Made by a program: the position numbers and the translations under genes
Part shown: in pieces, positions 52,603 to 63,469 of the stretch
Layout: each line of letters starts with the position of its first letter
Numbering within the stretch: the first letter of the stretch is position 1
DNA from: Putridiphycobacter sp965230485
Lineage (GTDB): Bacteria; Bacteroidota; Bacteroidia; Flavobacteriales_D; Crocinitomicaceae
Direction: 5' to 3'
DNA length: 64,000 nt
Assembly (NCBI GenBank): GCA_965230485.1
Contig: CBDDLA010000001.1
Span: 2,604,001-2,668,000 of the forward strand
The notes under the pieces: model-generated
What the model was told of the DNA's origin: nothing
Seen by the model: only the letters and a program-made list of their open reading frames with translations
Databases searched by the model: none

Positions 52603-55600
52603 ATGACAATAAAAGGTACGTTCTCCCTTCTTTTTCTATTGTTTACAATCAGTGTGTCTGCGCAGGACTTATATTGGATTGGGGACTCTGGTGATTGGAA
52701 TAATCCTCAGAATTGGTCCTATACATCTGGTGGAGTTACAGCCAATGTGATTCCCTCTGAAAAGGATAATGTTTTTTTTGATAAAAATTCTATTACTAAC
52801 GTAGGGAGTGTTGTGTCGTTTAATAATTTAAAGGTTAATTCACTGTATATAAGCACTTCAAATTCACCGAGTTTTCTTGGTAGCTCAATTGAGATTAGTG
52901 GTGATTTAACAATAAAATCTCCGATTATTTTTGATACTAAGGTAATTCTTTCATCAACAGAAAAGCATTTAAAGACAATACATGTCGTAGGAAATCAGTT
53001 AAATTCAGACTTATATATCCGATCTGGAAAATGGGAATTAGGGTATGACCTTGTTCTGGGGAACGATTCTAAACTATTGATTGAGTCAAGTGAATTTAAG
53101 ACTAATGGCTTTGGCATAAAGTCGGGTGATATAATTGCTAGGCATTCTAATCTTGACTTATCGAATTCAATATTAATTCCCTTAAAGAAGATTGACTTAT
53201 CGAATTCGACTAAAAAAGGGGTGCCAAAAAAGTTGATTCAAACTAGTTCGTTAAATCAAATTGCACTTGGTCATTTTTCTAGTACTCCAATAGTTCTTAA
53301 TGCTTCAAATACATGTGGTTCATTGGTCGTTAATTGGGATGTAACAAGTCGCCTCCTACCAACTCATAATGGGTCTGACATAAGCTGTAATGGCTTATGC
53401 GACGGAGAGCTAACTGTTTCAACATCTGGATCAACAGGACCGTTTTCTTACAAGTATACACCATCAGGAGGTACTCAAGGCCCAGCTACAACAACTACTG
53501 TCTACTCTGGGCTGTGTCCTGGTAACTACGCAATTGAAGTAACAGATTCTTCTAATGTAATTATCCCAGGCTTGTTGTATGGTACTTGTACTGTAGATGA
53601 AGACATAAATGAACCACCTGTATTAAATTTAGTAGTTGACCTTGTACTTAACCCAAGTTGCCATAATGTGTGTGACGCAGAAGCCTTTGTTAGAGGTCAG
53701 GGTGGAACAGGTCAAAAAACTTTAAATTGGACAAATGGTCAGGTGGGTGAAAACCCAGATAGCTTATGTTTTGGTTTAAATACGGTGACTCTCACAGATT
53801 CGAATAACTGTACTTTAGTAGATACTGTAGAGATATTTGCGCCATCAAGAACTGACTTTGACATAACAATAACGCCTCCTACTTGTGCTGGTGATAATGA
53901 TGCAGCATTACTGATTAGTAATGAATCTGGTGGTAATGGAGGGCCATATACTTATGCTTATAATCCTTCACCAACATCTGGACAAAACACGAATAATGGG
54001 GTCGGGTTTTCTGCTGGAAATGTAACTATTTCAGTATTTGATACTGATGGTTGCCAACAAGATTCAGTTATAACAATTATTGATCCACCAATTCTCGTTG
54101 CAGGATTTACTGATGCTCAAGACCTCGATTGTTTCGGTGTTTGCAATGGTCAAGTATCAGCCTTTCCTACCGGAGGTGTTCCAGGTTATACTTTCGAGTG
54201 GTTTGACAATGTCACTGGCCTTACAACCAATATCACTGATTCTATTGCAACAGGTTTGTGCGCAGGGGAGTACTTTGTAGTAATCACGGATGCAAATGGT
54301 TGTTCTAGAACAAGTGGAGTTGTGACCATAAATGAACCGTTACCCTTTAATTTAAATTTGACTAAAACGGATGTAACGTGTTTAGATTCTTGTACAGGAG
54401 TTGTGTTTTCTATGGCGTCTGGAGGTACTTTGAATTATTCATATTCTTGGATAAATATTGCAGATAATTCAGTAGTGGGCACTACACCATCTGTATCCAA
54501 TTTATGTGCTGGCTTCTATGAACTAACTGTTACAGATGGGAATAATTGTATTTCTGAACCTGACACCATTGAGGTTCTCAATGGTTTACCGTTAGATATT
54601 GTTTTTACATCAACACCTCAATCGTGCTATGATATTTGTGATGGGTCTATAACGGCTACACCAACTAACCAGACTGGTTTTACTTATAGTTGGACAAATA
54701 GCACTTCAACAGGTCCAACTGTAGCAGGAATATGCGCATCTGCTCAATATATTGTGACTGTAACAAGTGATTCAGGTTGTGTCGAAATAGATACCTTCGA
54801 TTTTGTATCACCTGATCTCTATGATATTTCAACTAGTCAAACAGATCTTTTATGTTTTGGTGAAAGTACCGGGACAATTTCAGTTACTGTAAATTCTGGC
54901 GCGGCCGGAATGCCTTACACATACAATTGGGTTTCTTTAGATGGAAATCCAATTACAGGACAAGGAACGCCATCAGTTTCAGGATTATTAAGTGGTGATT
55001 ATACTGTGACAATAGCTGACGGTTTAAATTGTGATACTACGTTAAACTTTACTCTAACCAGCCCTCCCGATTTAATAGTTAATACAGCTGATATTATTCA
55101 AATTTCATGTTTTGGATTTTGTGATGGTCAGATTTCTGCATTACCTTCAGGAGGAACTATTGGTTACACTTTTGAATGGGTAAACAATGCTACGGGAACA
55201 GTAATTTCAAATGATTCAATTATTATGAATCTTTGCGCGGGTGATTACTATTTAAGGGTCACTGATGCAAATGGATGTAAGGATTCTTCGGCAATTGTTA
55301 CAATTATTGAGCCACCAGTACTCAGTGTTACGACAAGTTCTACTGACATTAGTTGTAATGGAATATGTGATGGAACTGTTTCTGCATTAGCTGTTGGAGG
55401 TACACCTAACTACAGCTATGTTTGGTCTAATACAGCAACAAATGCGAATGTTGGTATAACGAACAATATTTCAGGTCTATGTGCAGGAGAGTATCGAGTA
55501 ATTGTGACAGATGCTACTGGATGTTCAACGCCTGCTGATACTGTTCAGGTAGGAGATGCGTTACCATTTTCTATTACTTTAACGGGTACTGATCCAAATT

Positions 55601-58600
55601 GTAATGGTTTTTGTGATGGGGCAATTTCTGCTACAGCCACTAATGGTATTGCGCCATTAACATGGGATCCAATTCCAACAAGTGGGCAGGGTACCTCAAC
55701 GGCTAATTATAATGGTTTGTGTTCTGGTTTTTATACTGTATCCGTAACTGATGATGATGGGTGTATTGCTCAAGATACTTTAACACTTTTTGACCCTTTA
55801 AGTTATGATATTACAACTGTAGTAAATGATTTGAACTGCTTTCAGGATAATTCAGGAAGTATATCAGTAACTGTAAATTCCGGAGGAAATATTGGCGCAT
55901 ATACTTATGCATGGTTACCAGGTGGATTAACTGGGGCGGGTACAAATACTGTTTCCAATTTAAGTGTCGGACCATACCAGGTGACGATAAGTGATGGGTT
56001 TTGCGATACTACACTAACGTTTACAGTTTCAGAACCTTCTGAGATAATTATTACGCCTCAAGTCATTAGCCAGGTACTCTGCTTTGATGATTGTACCGGT
56101 TCCGGTCAAGTTATAGTTTCTGGAGGCACTCCAAACTATTTAATACAATGGGATGATCCGTTAAATCAAACGGGCCAGCAAATATCAGGATTATGCACTG
56201 GTGTATACAGAGCTACTGTTACAGATGATAATGGCTGTACAAAAACAGATAGTATTACGATTACCGAACCAACGGATTTTTCTTTTAATGTTCTAAAAAC
56301 TGACGTTTCATGCTTTGGAGAATGTAATGGATCGGCTACAATTGATATGCTATCTGGTGGCAATCCTCCTTACACGGTACAATGGAATGATCCGAATAAT
56401 CAAACTTCTATAACGGCAACAAACCTTTGCGCTGGTACATATCAAGCAACAATAACAGATGTTAATAACTGTGATACAATAATTAGTGTTACTATCGTTG
56501 AGCCTACAGCTATTAGTTTCATGACTCAAGTCTCTGATACAGCTTGTTTTGGATCTTGTAATGCTGTAGTGTCTGCATCAGCCACTGGTGGCACCGGAAC
56601 ATTTGATTTCGAATGGTACAATACGAATTCTAATATTAGTATTGGTACAGGCACAACTTTAGGCGGACTATGCCCGGGGTTCTATTACGCGATTGTTATT
56701 GATGGAAATAATTGCATGATAAATACTGATACCATAGAGGTAGTTGAATATGCACAAATCAATATTTCAACCACTCAGGTCACCAATGCGACATGTGGGG
56801 TTTCTGACGGATCAATAACTGTGAATGCTTCAGGAGGAGCCGGAGGATTTATGTATAATTGGAATCCTGGTCCGATTACAGGACAGGGAACTACAAATGT
56901 TACCCAATTAGCTGGAGGTGTTTATCAGGTTATTGTCACTGATGCCAATGCCTGTACTGATTCTCTTTCGGTGCCAATTACGAGTGGCGCTTTGGAGCAA
57001 TTGTTAGTCAATGGTTTCGATATTAGTTGCAATGGGCTATCTGACGGGATAATTAACGTCAATTTTACATGTCTTCAGCCAAATTGCTCTGTTGAGTGGT
57101 TTAACGAAAATGGTCAAGTGGTAGGCAATACTAATATGGTTAATGGTGTTGGACCAGGAATATACTTTGTTGAATTGACGAATGGCTTAGGTTGCACAAC
57201 CATTGACTCTATTACAATAATAGAACCAGACCCGATTAATGCCAATATTACTTCAACTGATATCGTATGTAATGGGGATGCTAGTGGAACAGCTACTATT
57301 ACTGCAATGGGAGGAACAGGAACCTTATTATACAACTGGTCACCAATACCAAATGGTGGTCAAGGAACGAATCAAGCTGTTGGATTGACTGCAGGTACAT
57401 GGAGTGTAGTGGTATCAGACGCCAATAATTGTAATCGCACTTTTTCAACAAATATTTCTGAACCAGATGCTATCGTTATTAATAATATTGATGCTCAAGA
57501 CATTTCGTGCGCAGGTATTAATGATGGGTCTGTATTTGTAAGCGCATCTGGCGGAACTCCAAATTTGAGCTATAACTGGTTCGAATGTGGCTCAAGTGTG
57601 CTGGTAGGCACTAATTCGTTCGTAGATAATTTGCCACCAGGGGACTATTTTGTTGAAATTACTGATGGTAATGGTTGTATTCTGAATTCTAATTGCATCA
57701 CAGTTCAAGATTACAATTCAATTACTGCTAATATTGTGACGTCTAACTCGACTTGTCACAGTAATTGTAATGGAAAAGCAGTGGCTACTCCTTCTGGAGG
57801 AAATGGGGTATATTTTTATCAATGGCAAGATATTGGAATGATTGATATTCCTGGGCAAACAAGTGATAGTATTACAGGGATTTGTCAAGGAACTTATTTC
57901 TTAGAAATTACAGACGGTAATGGATGCGTTGAGACCTTTGGTCCTGTAGATCTGACACAGCCAAACTTGCCATGGGATGTGACAATTACAGAGACAGATG
58001 TTTCATGTTTCGGTTTCAATGATGGTAGTGGTCTTATAACAGTTAATGCTGGCAATACAGCTCCTTATTTTTATGACTGGGATGACCCCCAAAATCAAAT
58101 GTCAGATAACGCGATTAACCTTCCTGCGGGTACTTACAATGTTCTTATTACCGATCAAGCGAATTGTGACACAACGGTTATTGTAGTAATTGATTCACCT
58201 CCAGCAATTAATACTAATGCCGTTCAAACCGACATTTTATGCGCAACCGAGTGTACTGGTCAAGTTGTCTTAAGCCCGTCAGGGGGCGTATCACCTTATA
58301 ATGTGAGTTGGACATCAGGAGCCGTAGGCTTAACAGCTGACAATTTATGTGCAGGTCCTGTAACAGCAAGTATTTTAGATGATATAGGGTGTACACTCGA
58401 CACAACTTTTAACATTGCCGAGCCATTAAATCCCTTAACCATTAATTCGGCATTTTCTAATGGGAGTCAGTGTACAGTATGCAACGGTAGTGCAACCGTA
58501 AACATCTCTGGAGGTACTACACCTTATACATTTGTATGGAGTGAGGCGGGGGTTACTGGACAAGGGACTAATAATGTAACAGGACTCTGCGCAGGTGTCA

Positions 58601-61600
58601 TTTCGGTTACAGTAACTGATGCAAACGGTTGCTCAGTTATTCAATCCTTTATAATTGAAGATATTGATGCAGATACTTTTACTTTAACAACAAGTGATGC
58701 TTCGTGTTTTAATGTTTGTGACGGCTCAGCAACTATAGTGCCTAACTGCACTGTGCCAAACTGTACACAAGCATGGTATGATGCCGCAACAGGCCTAGCA
58801 CTTTCTGGGACTGGAACAACAATTAATTCTTTGTGTCAAGGTGATTATATAGTTGAATTAACCAACGGGGTGGGTTGTATTTCTGGCCAAACGTTTACGA
58901 TTCAATCTCCTGATGAATTGATTCTTGATGCAGTGATTACAGATGTTACATGTTCTGGCGATACTGATGGGTCAATTGTGACTACTGCATCAGGTGGATC
59001 TGGAGGTCCTTTTACATTTAATTGGACACCAATCCCTAGTAATGGTAATGGTACAAGTTCTGCATTAAATTTAGGAGCTGGAGATTATACCTTGCAATTA
59101 GTAGATGGGGCATGTAGCATACAAGAAACATACGAGGTTAGAGATACAACACCAATTGCTATTACAATAATTGCAAATAACGTAACATGTAATGGACTTT
59201 GCAATGGAAATATTACAGCCACTGTTTCAGGAGGATTCGGTAACTATACATATCAATGGTTAGACAATGGTGTTCCTATTCCAGGTGCTACTGGAAATTC
59301 TATTTTTGACCTTTGCATAGGTTCTTATTCAGTTACAGTCACTGACGCGAACGGATGTTCAGAAACATTGGGAACACCAGTAGTGATTACTCAGCCTAAC
59401 CAGGTAACAGTTTCGTTATCTCATACGGATGTGACTTGTTTCGGACAATGTGATGGAACAGTTACAGCTGTTGGAGCAGGTGGAGTTGGTCCATACATTT
59501 ATAATTGGTACAATAGCTCAAATAATTTGATAGGTCAACCTACAGCTACTGCTGTAAATTTATGCCCAGATGATTACTACGTAGTCATTACAGATGATAA
59601 TAATTGCTCCGTAACCACCTCATTTGAGCAAATTACTGAGCCACCAGAAATTACTTTCACGGTATCCCATCAGGACATAAACTGTTTTGGAGATTGTGAT
59701 GCCACTGCTGAAATTATAGTCGGTGGGGGTTCTCCTACATTTACATTTGAATGGAAAGATGATAATAATGCTGTGATAGGCGTAAATAATACCATATCTA
59801 ATCTTTGTTCAGGAAGTTATACTATTGAGGCTACCGATATGAACGGATGCTCAACAGGAATTATTGATGTTAATATTTTAAGTCCAGGTGAGCTAGATGT
59901 TCAAGTTTTAGCCAATAATGCTGATTGTAACGTTGCTACTGGTTCTGCAACGACACAAGTAACGGGCGGCACTCAGTTATACACTTATCAGTGGTTAGAT
60001 GATCTTCAAAATGCTATTGTTGGTGAAACCAATAGCTCGATTACAAATATAACTTCCGGCATTTATTATGTTATTGTAACTGATGCAAATTCATGTGATG
60101 ATACTGTACAAGTGGAGATCTTTGATAATCCAAGCACGACTATTCAGGTTGATGAGGTAAATAATCCGACGTGCTTTGGTGCATCTGATGGAAGCATTGA
60201 AATATCAATTGTTGGAATTAACCTCCCTCTCAGTTTCCAGTGGAACCCAGGAGGCTTGACTGTCGAAGACCCTTCTGGGTTGTCAGCTGGAACCTATAAC
60301 TTGACAGTCACTGACGCTTTAGGTTGCGAATCCTTTTTTGACACGACTTTAATTGACCCTGCTGAAATTCAAGTGACACCAACCATTGTAGATGCTCTAT
60401 GTGGTGAGTGTAATGGGGAAATTTCGGTGGCATTGACAGGAGGAAGTGGGACGTATAATTTAAACTGGAATAACGGTTCAACAACTAATTCCATTCAAAA
60501 TCTTTGTGCTGGTATTTATGAATTAACCGTTGAAGATGACAATGGCTGTGAATTGAAATCTTCTCATGCAGTAACCAACTCCGCTTCCGTTACTGCAGAG
60601 GCAATTATAACTCCAATTTCATGTTTTAATGAATGTGATGGAGAAATAACCATTAATGTACTTACTGGGACGGCTCCTTTCACGGTAGACTGGCTGAATG
60701 ATGGTTCAACGGGTGTGACACAACAAAATTTATGTGCTGATACTTATTTCATTAATGTAACGGATGCTGAAGGTTGCGTCTTCCCAATGGTTGTTGAATT
60801 AGAAAACCCTAACGAACTTTTAGTAACATCTATTATGAGTTTTCCAAATTGCGGATTATCAGATGGTGAAATATCAGTGATTTCAACTGGCGGGGTTCTA
60901 CCACACACATACGTATGGAATACCACCTCAACACAACCAACCATTTCTAATTTATCAGCTGGTGTTTACGAGCTAACAGTCACAAGTAACAATGGCACAG
61001 GTTGTAGCCAAGATTTTGTATTTAATTTAAGTAATGTAACCGTTCCTCAAGTAACTTTAAACAAAACTGATATACTTTGTAATGGTGATTGTGATGGAGA
61101 GATTTCATCTATTGTAACTGGAGGAACGCCAACCTATAATTTTCAATGGTACAGTGATGATGGAAACATTATTAATGGAGAAAACAATAGTGACATCCTC
61201 AACCAATGTGCGGGCGTTTACACCATTGAAGTAACTGATGCAAATGGGTGTGTGGTTTTTGCTTCAGAAGAAATAACTGAACCAGACCCTGTCATTTTTA
61301 ATTCCCCATTAGTGACAAATGTTGATTGTTTTGGTGATTGTAATGGCAGCATATCTGTAAACGCCTTTGGAGGTATTTTACCATATACTTTCGTATGGGA
61401 CGATCCTAATGCTCAAACCACACCTATAGCTACTAATTTATGTGATGGAACTTATACAATCACGCTGACAGACGGGAATAATTGTCAGGAGACATTTGTT
61501 GAAAATATTGTAGAACCAGCATTGTTAGAAGTAGAAGTAGATGCAACGGTTCCGGCAAACTGTAAAGAAACATTAGATGGAGAAATTCAAGCAACTATCT

Positions 61601-62517
61601 CAGGTGGTACACCAAATTATACTATTAATTGGACATCATCAACAGGTCAAATGTTCACTACAGAAGATATTATTGGTGCATTACCAATGACCTACTTCCT
61701 TCTTGTAACAGATCAGAATGGTTGTACAGTAAGAGATACTGCAGTAATTGATACTGCCACCATTGTAATTGTTGACGCAGGGTTGGATACCATTCTTTGT
61801 AATTTAGATGAAACAACCTTAATTGCCACTTCAAATCAATTAGCCGCTGATTATACTTGGTTTGATATTTCGAATACAGAAATCGCGGATACTAATATTT
61901 ACTCAACAGGAGGATTATCAGCTAGCATCTATGAGTTTATAGCTCAGGCAAGTTTTAACAATTGTGATGATTTTGATACAATTAAAATAACCGTTAATCA
62001 AGCGCTAGTAGTTGATGCAGGGCCTGATATTGAAATGAGGGATATAGAAACCTCATCCATTGGGGGAGACCCAACTACTCCTGAATCTGGAGAAATTATT
62101 TGGACACCAAGCATTTACCTAAATGACACAACAGTTGCAAATCCAATTATTACCGAACCCCAAGAAGATACATGGTATGTCGTTAAAATTGTTGATTCTC
62201 TTGGTTGCTTTGCAATTGATAGCATGTATGTTGAAATCATTCCTGAATTAAAGATTCCTGAAGGTATTTCGCCTAATAATGATGGTAAGAATGACACCTG
62301 GATTATTGATTTTAAAGATGACTTCCCAGACTTAGAAGTTTCTGTATATAATCGTTGGGGTAATTTATTATTTTATGACAACAATGGATATCTGATACCA
62401 TGGGATGGTACTTATAAAGGAAAGGAACTTCCAGTTGGCACCTATTTTTATGTTGTTAATCTGAACTCAGACTTATTTCCTGAACCATTTGTTGGACCAT
62501 TAACTATTGTAAGATGA
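52603..62517 (+). CDS. Giant SprB-repeat surface protein with T9SS sorting domain
   Basis: A protein of about 3304 residues from the ATG at 52603, which directly starts the signal peptide (FSLLFLLFTISVSAQ); an upstream TTG at 52555 is less likely. An N-terminal region starting DLYWIGDSGDWNNPQNW (to about residue 250) looks like a beta-rich surface domain. By my count 35 SprB-type repeats of about 80 residues follow. Then come two linker beta domains and the C-terminal sorting domain (GISPNNDGKNDTW to GPLTIVR). SprB-type adhesins move along the cell surface during gliding; that role here is inferred. The stop overlaps by four bases the second PorP/SprF-like gene. Confidence 0.93.
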   Translation: MTIKGTFSLLFLLFTISVSAQDLYWIGDSGDWNNPQNWSYTSGGVTANVIPSEKDNVFFDKNSITNVGSVVSFNNLKVNSLYISTSNSPSFLGSSIEISGDLTIKSPIIFDTKVILSSTEKHLKTIHVVGNQLNSDLYIRSGKWELGYDLVLGNDSKLLIESSEFKTNGFGIKSGDIIARHSNLDLSNSILIPLKKIDLSNSTKKGVPKKLIQTSSLNQIALGHFSSTPIVLNASNTCGSLVVNWDVTSRLLPTHNGSDISCNGLCDGELTVSTSGSTGPFSYKYTPSGGTQGPATTTTVYSGLCPGNYAIEVTDSSNVIIPGLLYGTCTVDEDINEPPVLNLVVDLVLNPSCHNVCDAEAFVRGQGGTGQKTLNWTNGQVGENPDSLCFGLNTVTLTDSNNCTLVDTVEIFAPSRTDFDITITPPTCAGDNDAALLISNESGGNGGPYTYAYNPSPTSGQNTNNGVGFSAGNVTISVFDTDGCQQDSVITIIDPPILVAGFTDAQDLDCFGVCNGQVSAFPTGGVPGYTFEWFDNVTGLTTNITDSIATGLCAGEYFVVITDANGCSRTSGVVTINEPLPFNLNLTKTDVTCLDSCTGVVFSMASGGTLNYSYSWINIADNSVVGTTPSVSNLCAGFYELTVTDGNNCISEPDTIEVLNGLPLDIVFTSTPQSCYDICDGSITATPTNQTGFTYSWTNSTSTGPTVAGICASAQYIVTVTSDSGCVEIDTFDFVSPDLYDISTSQTDLLCFGESTGTISVTVNSGAAGMPYTYNWVSLDGNPITGQGTPSVSGLLSGDYTVTIADGLNCDTTLNFTLTSPPDLIVNTADIIQISCFGFCDGQISALPSGGTIGYTFEWVNNATGTVISNDSIIMNLCAGDYYLRVTDANGCKDSSAIVTIIEPPVLSVTTSSTDISCNGICDGTVSALAVGGTPNYSYVWSNTATNANVGITNNISGLCAGEYRVIVTDATGCSTPADTVQVGDALPFSITLTGTDPNCNGFCDGAISATATNGIAPLTWDPIPTSGQGTSTANYNGLCSGFYTVSVTDDDGCIAQDTLTLFDPLSYDITTVVNDLNCFQDNSGSISVTVNSGGNIGAYTYAWLPGGLTGAGTNTVSNLSVGPYQVTISDGFCDTTLTFTVSEPSEIIITPQVISQVLCFDDCTGSGQVIVSGGTPNYLIQWDDPLNQTGQQISGLCTGVYRATVTDDNGCTKTDSITITEPTDFSFNVLKTDVSCFGECNGSATIDMLSGGNPPYTVQWNDPNNQTSITATNLCAGTYQATITDVNNCDTIISVTIVEPTAISFMTQVSDTACFGSCNAVVSASATGGTGTFDFEWYNTNSNISIGTGTTLGGLCPGFYYAIVIDGNNCMINTDTIEVVEYAQINISTTQVTNATCGVSDGSITVNASGGAGGFMYNWNPGPITGQGTTNVTQLAGGVYQVIVTDANACTDSLSVPITSGALEQLLVNGFDISCNGLSDGIINVNFTCLQPNCSVEWFNENGQVVGNTNMVNGVGPGIYFVELTNGLGCTTIDSITIIEPDPINANITSTDIVCNGDASGTATITAMGGTGTLLYNWSPIPNGGQGTNQAVGLTAGTWSVVVSDANNCNRTFSTNISEPDAIVINNIDAQDISCAGINDGSVFVSASGGTPNLSYNWFECGSSVLVGTNSFVDNLPPGDYFVEITDGNGCILNSNCITVQDYNSITANIVTSNSTCHSNCNGKAVATPSGGNGVYFYQWQDIGMIDIPGQTSDSITGICQGTYFLEITDGNGCVETFGPVDLTQPNLPWDVTITETDVSCFGFNDGSGLITVNAGNTAPYFYDWDDPQNQMSDNAINLPAGTYNVLITDQANCDTTVIVVIDSPPAINTNAVQTDILCATECTGQVVLSPSGGVSPYNVSWTSGAVGLTADNLCAGPVTASILDDIGCTLDTTFNIAEPLNPLTINSAFSNGSQCTVCNGSATVNISGGTTPYTFVWSEAGVTGQGTNNVTGLCAGVISVTVTDANGCSVIQSFIIEDIDADTFTLTTSDASCFNVCDGSATIVPNCTVPNCTQAWYDAATGLALSGTGTTINSLCQGDYIVELTNGVGCISGQTFTIQSPDELILDAVITDVTCSGDTDGSIVTTASGGSGGPFTFNWTPIPSNGNGTSSALNLGAGDYTLQLVDGACSIQETYEVRDTTPIAITIIANNVTCNGLCNGNITATVSGGFGNYTYQWLDNGVPIPGATGNSIFDLCIGSYSVTVTDANGCSETLGTPVVITQPNQVTVSLSHTDVTCFGQCDGTVTAVGAGGVGPYIYNWYNSSNNLIGQPTATAVNLCPDDYYVVITDDNNCSVTTSFEQITEPPEITFTVSHQDINCFGDCDATAEIIVGGGSPTFTFEWKDDNNAVIGVNNTISNLCSGSYTIEATDMNGCSTGIIDVNILSPGELDVQVLANNADCNVATGSATTQVTGGTQLYTYQWLDDLQNAIVGETNSSITNITSGIYYVIVTDANSCDDTVQVEIFDNPSTTIQVDEVNNPTCFGASDGSIEISIVGINLPLSFQWNPGGLTVEDPSGLSAGTYNLTVTDALGCESFFDTTLIDPAEIQVTPTIVDALCGECNGEISVALTGGSGTYNLNWNNGSTTNSIQNLCAGIYELTVEDDNGCELKSSHAVTNSASVTAEAIITPISCFNECDGEITINVLTGTAPFTVDWLNDGSTGVTQQNLCADTYFINVTDAEGCVFPMVVELENPNELLVTSIMSFPNCGLSDGEISVISTGGVLPHTYVWNTTSTQPTISNLSAGVYELTVTSNNGTGCSQDFVFNLSNVTVPQVTLNKTDILCNGDCDGEISSIVTGGTPTYNFQWYSDDGNIINGENNSDILNQCAGVYTIEVTDANGCVVFASEEITEPDPVIFNSPLVTNVDCFGDCNGSISVNAFGGILPYTFVWDDPNAQTTPIATNLCDGTYTITLTDGNNCQETFVENIVEPALLEVEVDATVPANCKETLDGEIQATISGGTPNYTINWTSSTGQMFTTEDIIGALPMTYFLLVTDQNGCTVRDTAVIDTATIVIVDAGLDTILCNLDETTLIATSNQLAADYTWFDISNTEIADTNIYSTGGLSASIYEFIAQASFNNCDDFDTIKITVNQALVVDAGPDIEMRDIETSSIGGDPTTPESGEIIWTPSIYLNDTTVANPIITEPQEDTWYVVKIVDSLGCFAIDSMYVEIIPELKIPEGISPNNDGKNDTWIIDFKDDFPDLEVSVYNRWGNLLFYDNNGYLIPWDGTYKGKELPVGTYFYVVNLNSDLFPEPFVGPLTIVR
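53377..61776 (+). repeat. Array of 35 SprB-type protein repeats
   Basis: Each unit runs roughly D-x-x-C-x-G-x-C-[DN]-G, then an SGG turn and a YxYxW strand, then N-L-C-A-G-x-Y-x-V-x-V-T-D-x-x-G-C, then an EP turn. Average length is about 80 residues. Units are diverged in DNA sequence, so this is a protein-level repeat. Cysteines 1 and 4 occur in all 35 units, with cysteine 4 displaced in the first. Cysteines 2 and 3 occur together in 22 units and are both missing in 13. Units 16 and 23 carry an extra C-x4-C pair (TCLQPNC and NCTVPNC). Confidence 0.88.
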
Positions 62518-63431
62518 TGAAGTACATATCCGTCATATCATTGCTTTTGTTAGCCACAATTAATGCTTATGGTCAGCAATTAGAGCAACAGTCTCAATAC
62601 ATGTTTAATCAATATGCTTTTAACCCCGCCTATGCAGGAGTTCAATCTAATTGGGAATCAGTAATGAATACACGTTACCAATGGATAGGATTAGTAGATG
62701 CTCCTAGAACACTTACGCTTACAGCACATGGTCCTTTTAAGAATCAGAAAATGGCTATTGGTGGTATGGTTTACAACGATATTGTTGGCCCAACTCGACG
62801 CTTAGGTTTTCAAAGTTCGTATGCCTATCATATTAAATTAAACCGCAAAATTAAACTTTCATTAGCAGCATCATTAGGTTTTAACCAATGGATTATAGAT
62901 GCCGATAAAATTGAGGTGAGAGATGAAAATGACCCCTTCTTCAGTAATGGTTTGATCAAATCATTTAGCCCTGACGCAAAATTTGCATTTTACCTCTATC
63001 ATAAAGAGTGGTTTTTTGGAGCAGCAACACCCCAGTTGTTGCATAATAATCTGAAATTTCAGAACGTTGTAGGTATTTCTGAAAGCTTCCTTGAAAACCA
63101 TTTTTATATCAATGGGGGATATAATTTTAAGCTTGGAAGAGATTTCACCTTAATGCCATCTTCATTAATAAAGTATGTACCAGGTGCTCCAATTAAGTTA
63201 GATTTGAATGTCATAGCTACCTATCAAAAGATGGTTTGGTTAGGCTTAGGGCTTAGAACACAGGATGCGATAATAGCAATGGTTGGATATGACCATAAAG
63301 ACAACTTAAAATTTGGATACTCTTATGATTTTTCCACTACTACCCTTCAAGCTTATAACTCTGGTTCGCATGAATTATTTTTTGCAATTAAATTTGGTTC
63401 AATCAATAATCAATCAAAGGATAAAAATTAA
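62514..63431 (+). CDS. Second PorP/SprF-family membrane protein
   Basis: A 305-residue outer-membrane protein with a signal peptide (YISVISLLLLATINAYGQ) and the family opening LEQQSQYMFNQYAFNPAYAG. The rest resembles the first copy at 51549 in layout, with YQWIGLVDAPRT, LGFQSSYAYHIKL and the end FGYSYDFSTTTLQAYNSGSHEL-type segment. In Flavobacterium the protein with this placement, SprF, works on SprB. By position this copy should serve the giant repeat protein. It starts at ATGATGA, overlapping the giant gene's stop by four bases. Confidence 0.93.
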   Translation: MMKYISVISLLLLATINAYGQQLEQQSQYMFNQYAFNPAYAGVQSNWESVMNTRYQWIGLVDAPRTLTLTAHGPFKNQKMAIGGMVYNDIVGPTRRLGFQSSYAYHIKLNRKIKLSLAASLGFNQWIIDADKIEVRDENDPFFSNGLIKSFSPDAKFAFYLYHKEWFFGAATPQLLHNNLKFQNVVGISESFLENHFYINGGYNFKLGRDFTLMPSSLIKYVPGAPIKLDLNVIATYQKMVWLGLGLRTQDAIIAMVGYDHKDNLKFGYSYDFSTTTLQAYNSGSHELFFAIKFGSINNQSKDKN

Positions 63432-63469
63432 TTAAAAAAAATGACGACCTTTATCAAAACTACTCGATT

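Noticed and set aside
53377..61776. CRISPR-like or tandem DNA repeats
   Set aside because: Periodicity is about 240 bases, diverged in DNA, and fully in frame; it is a protein repeat array.
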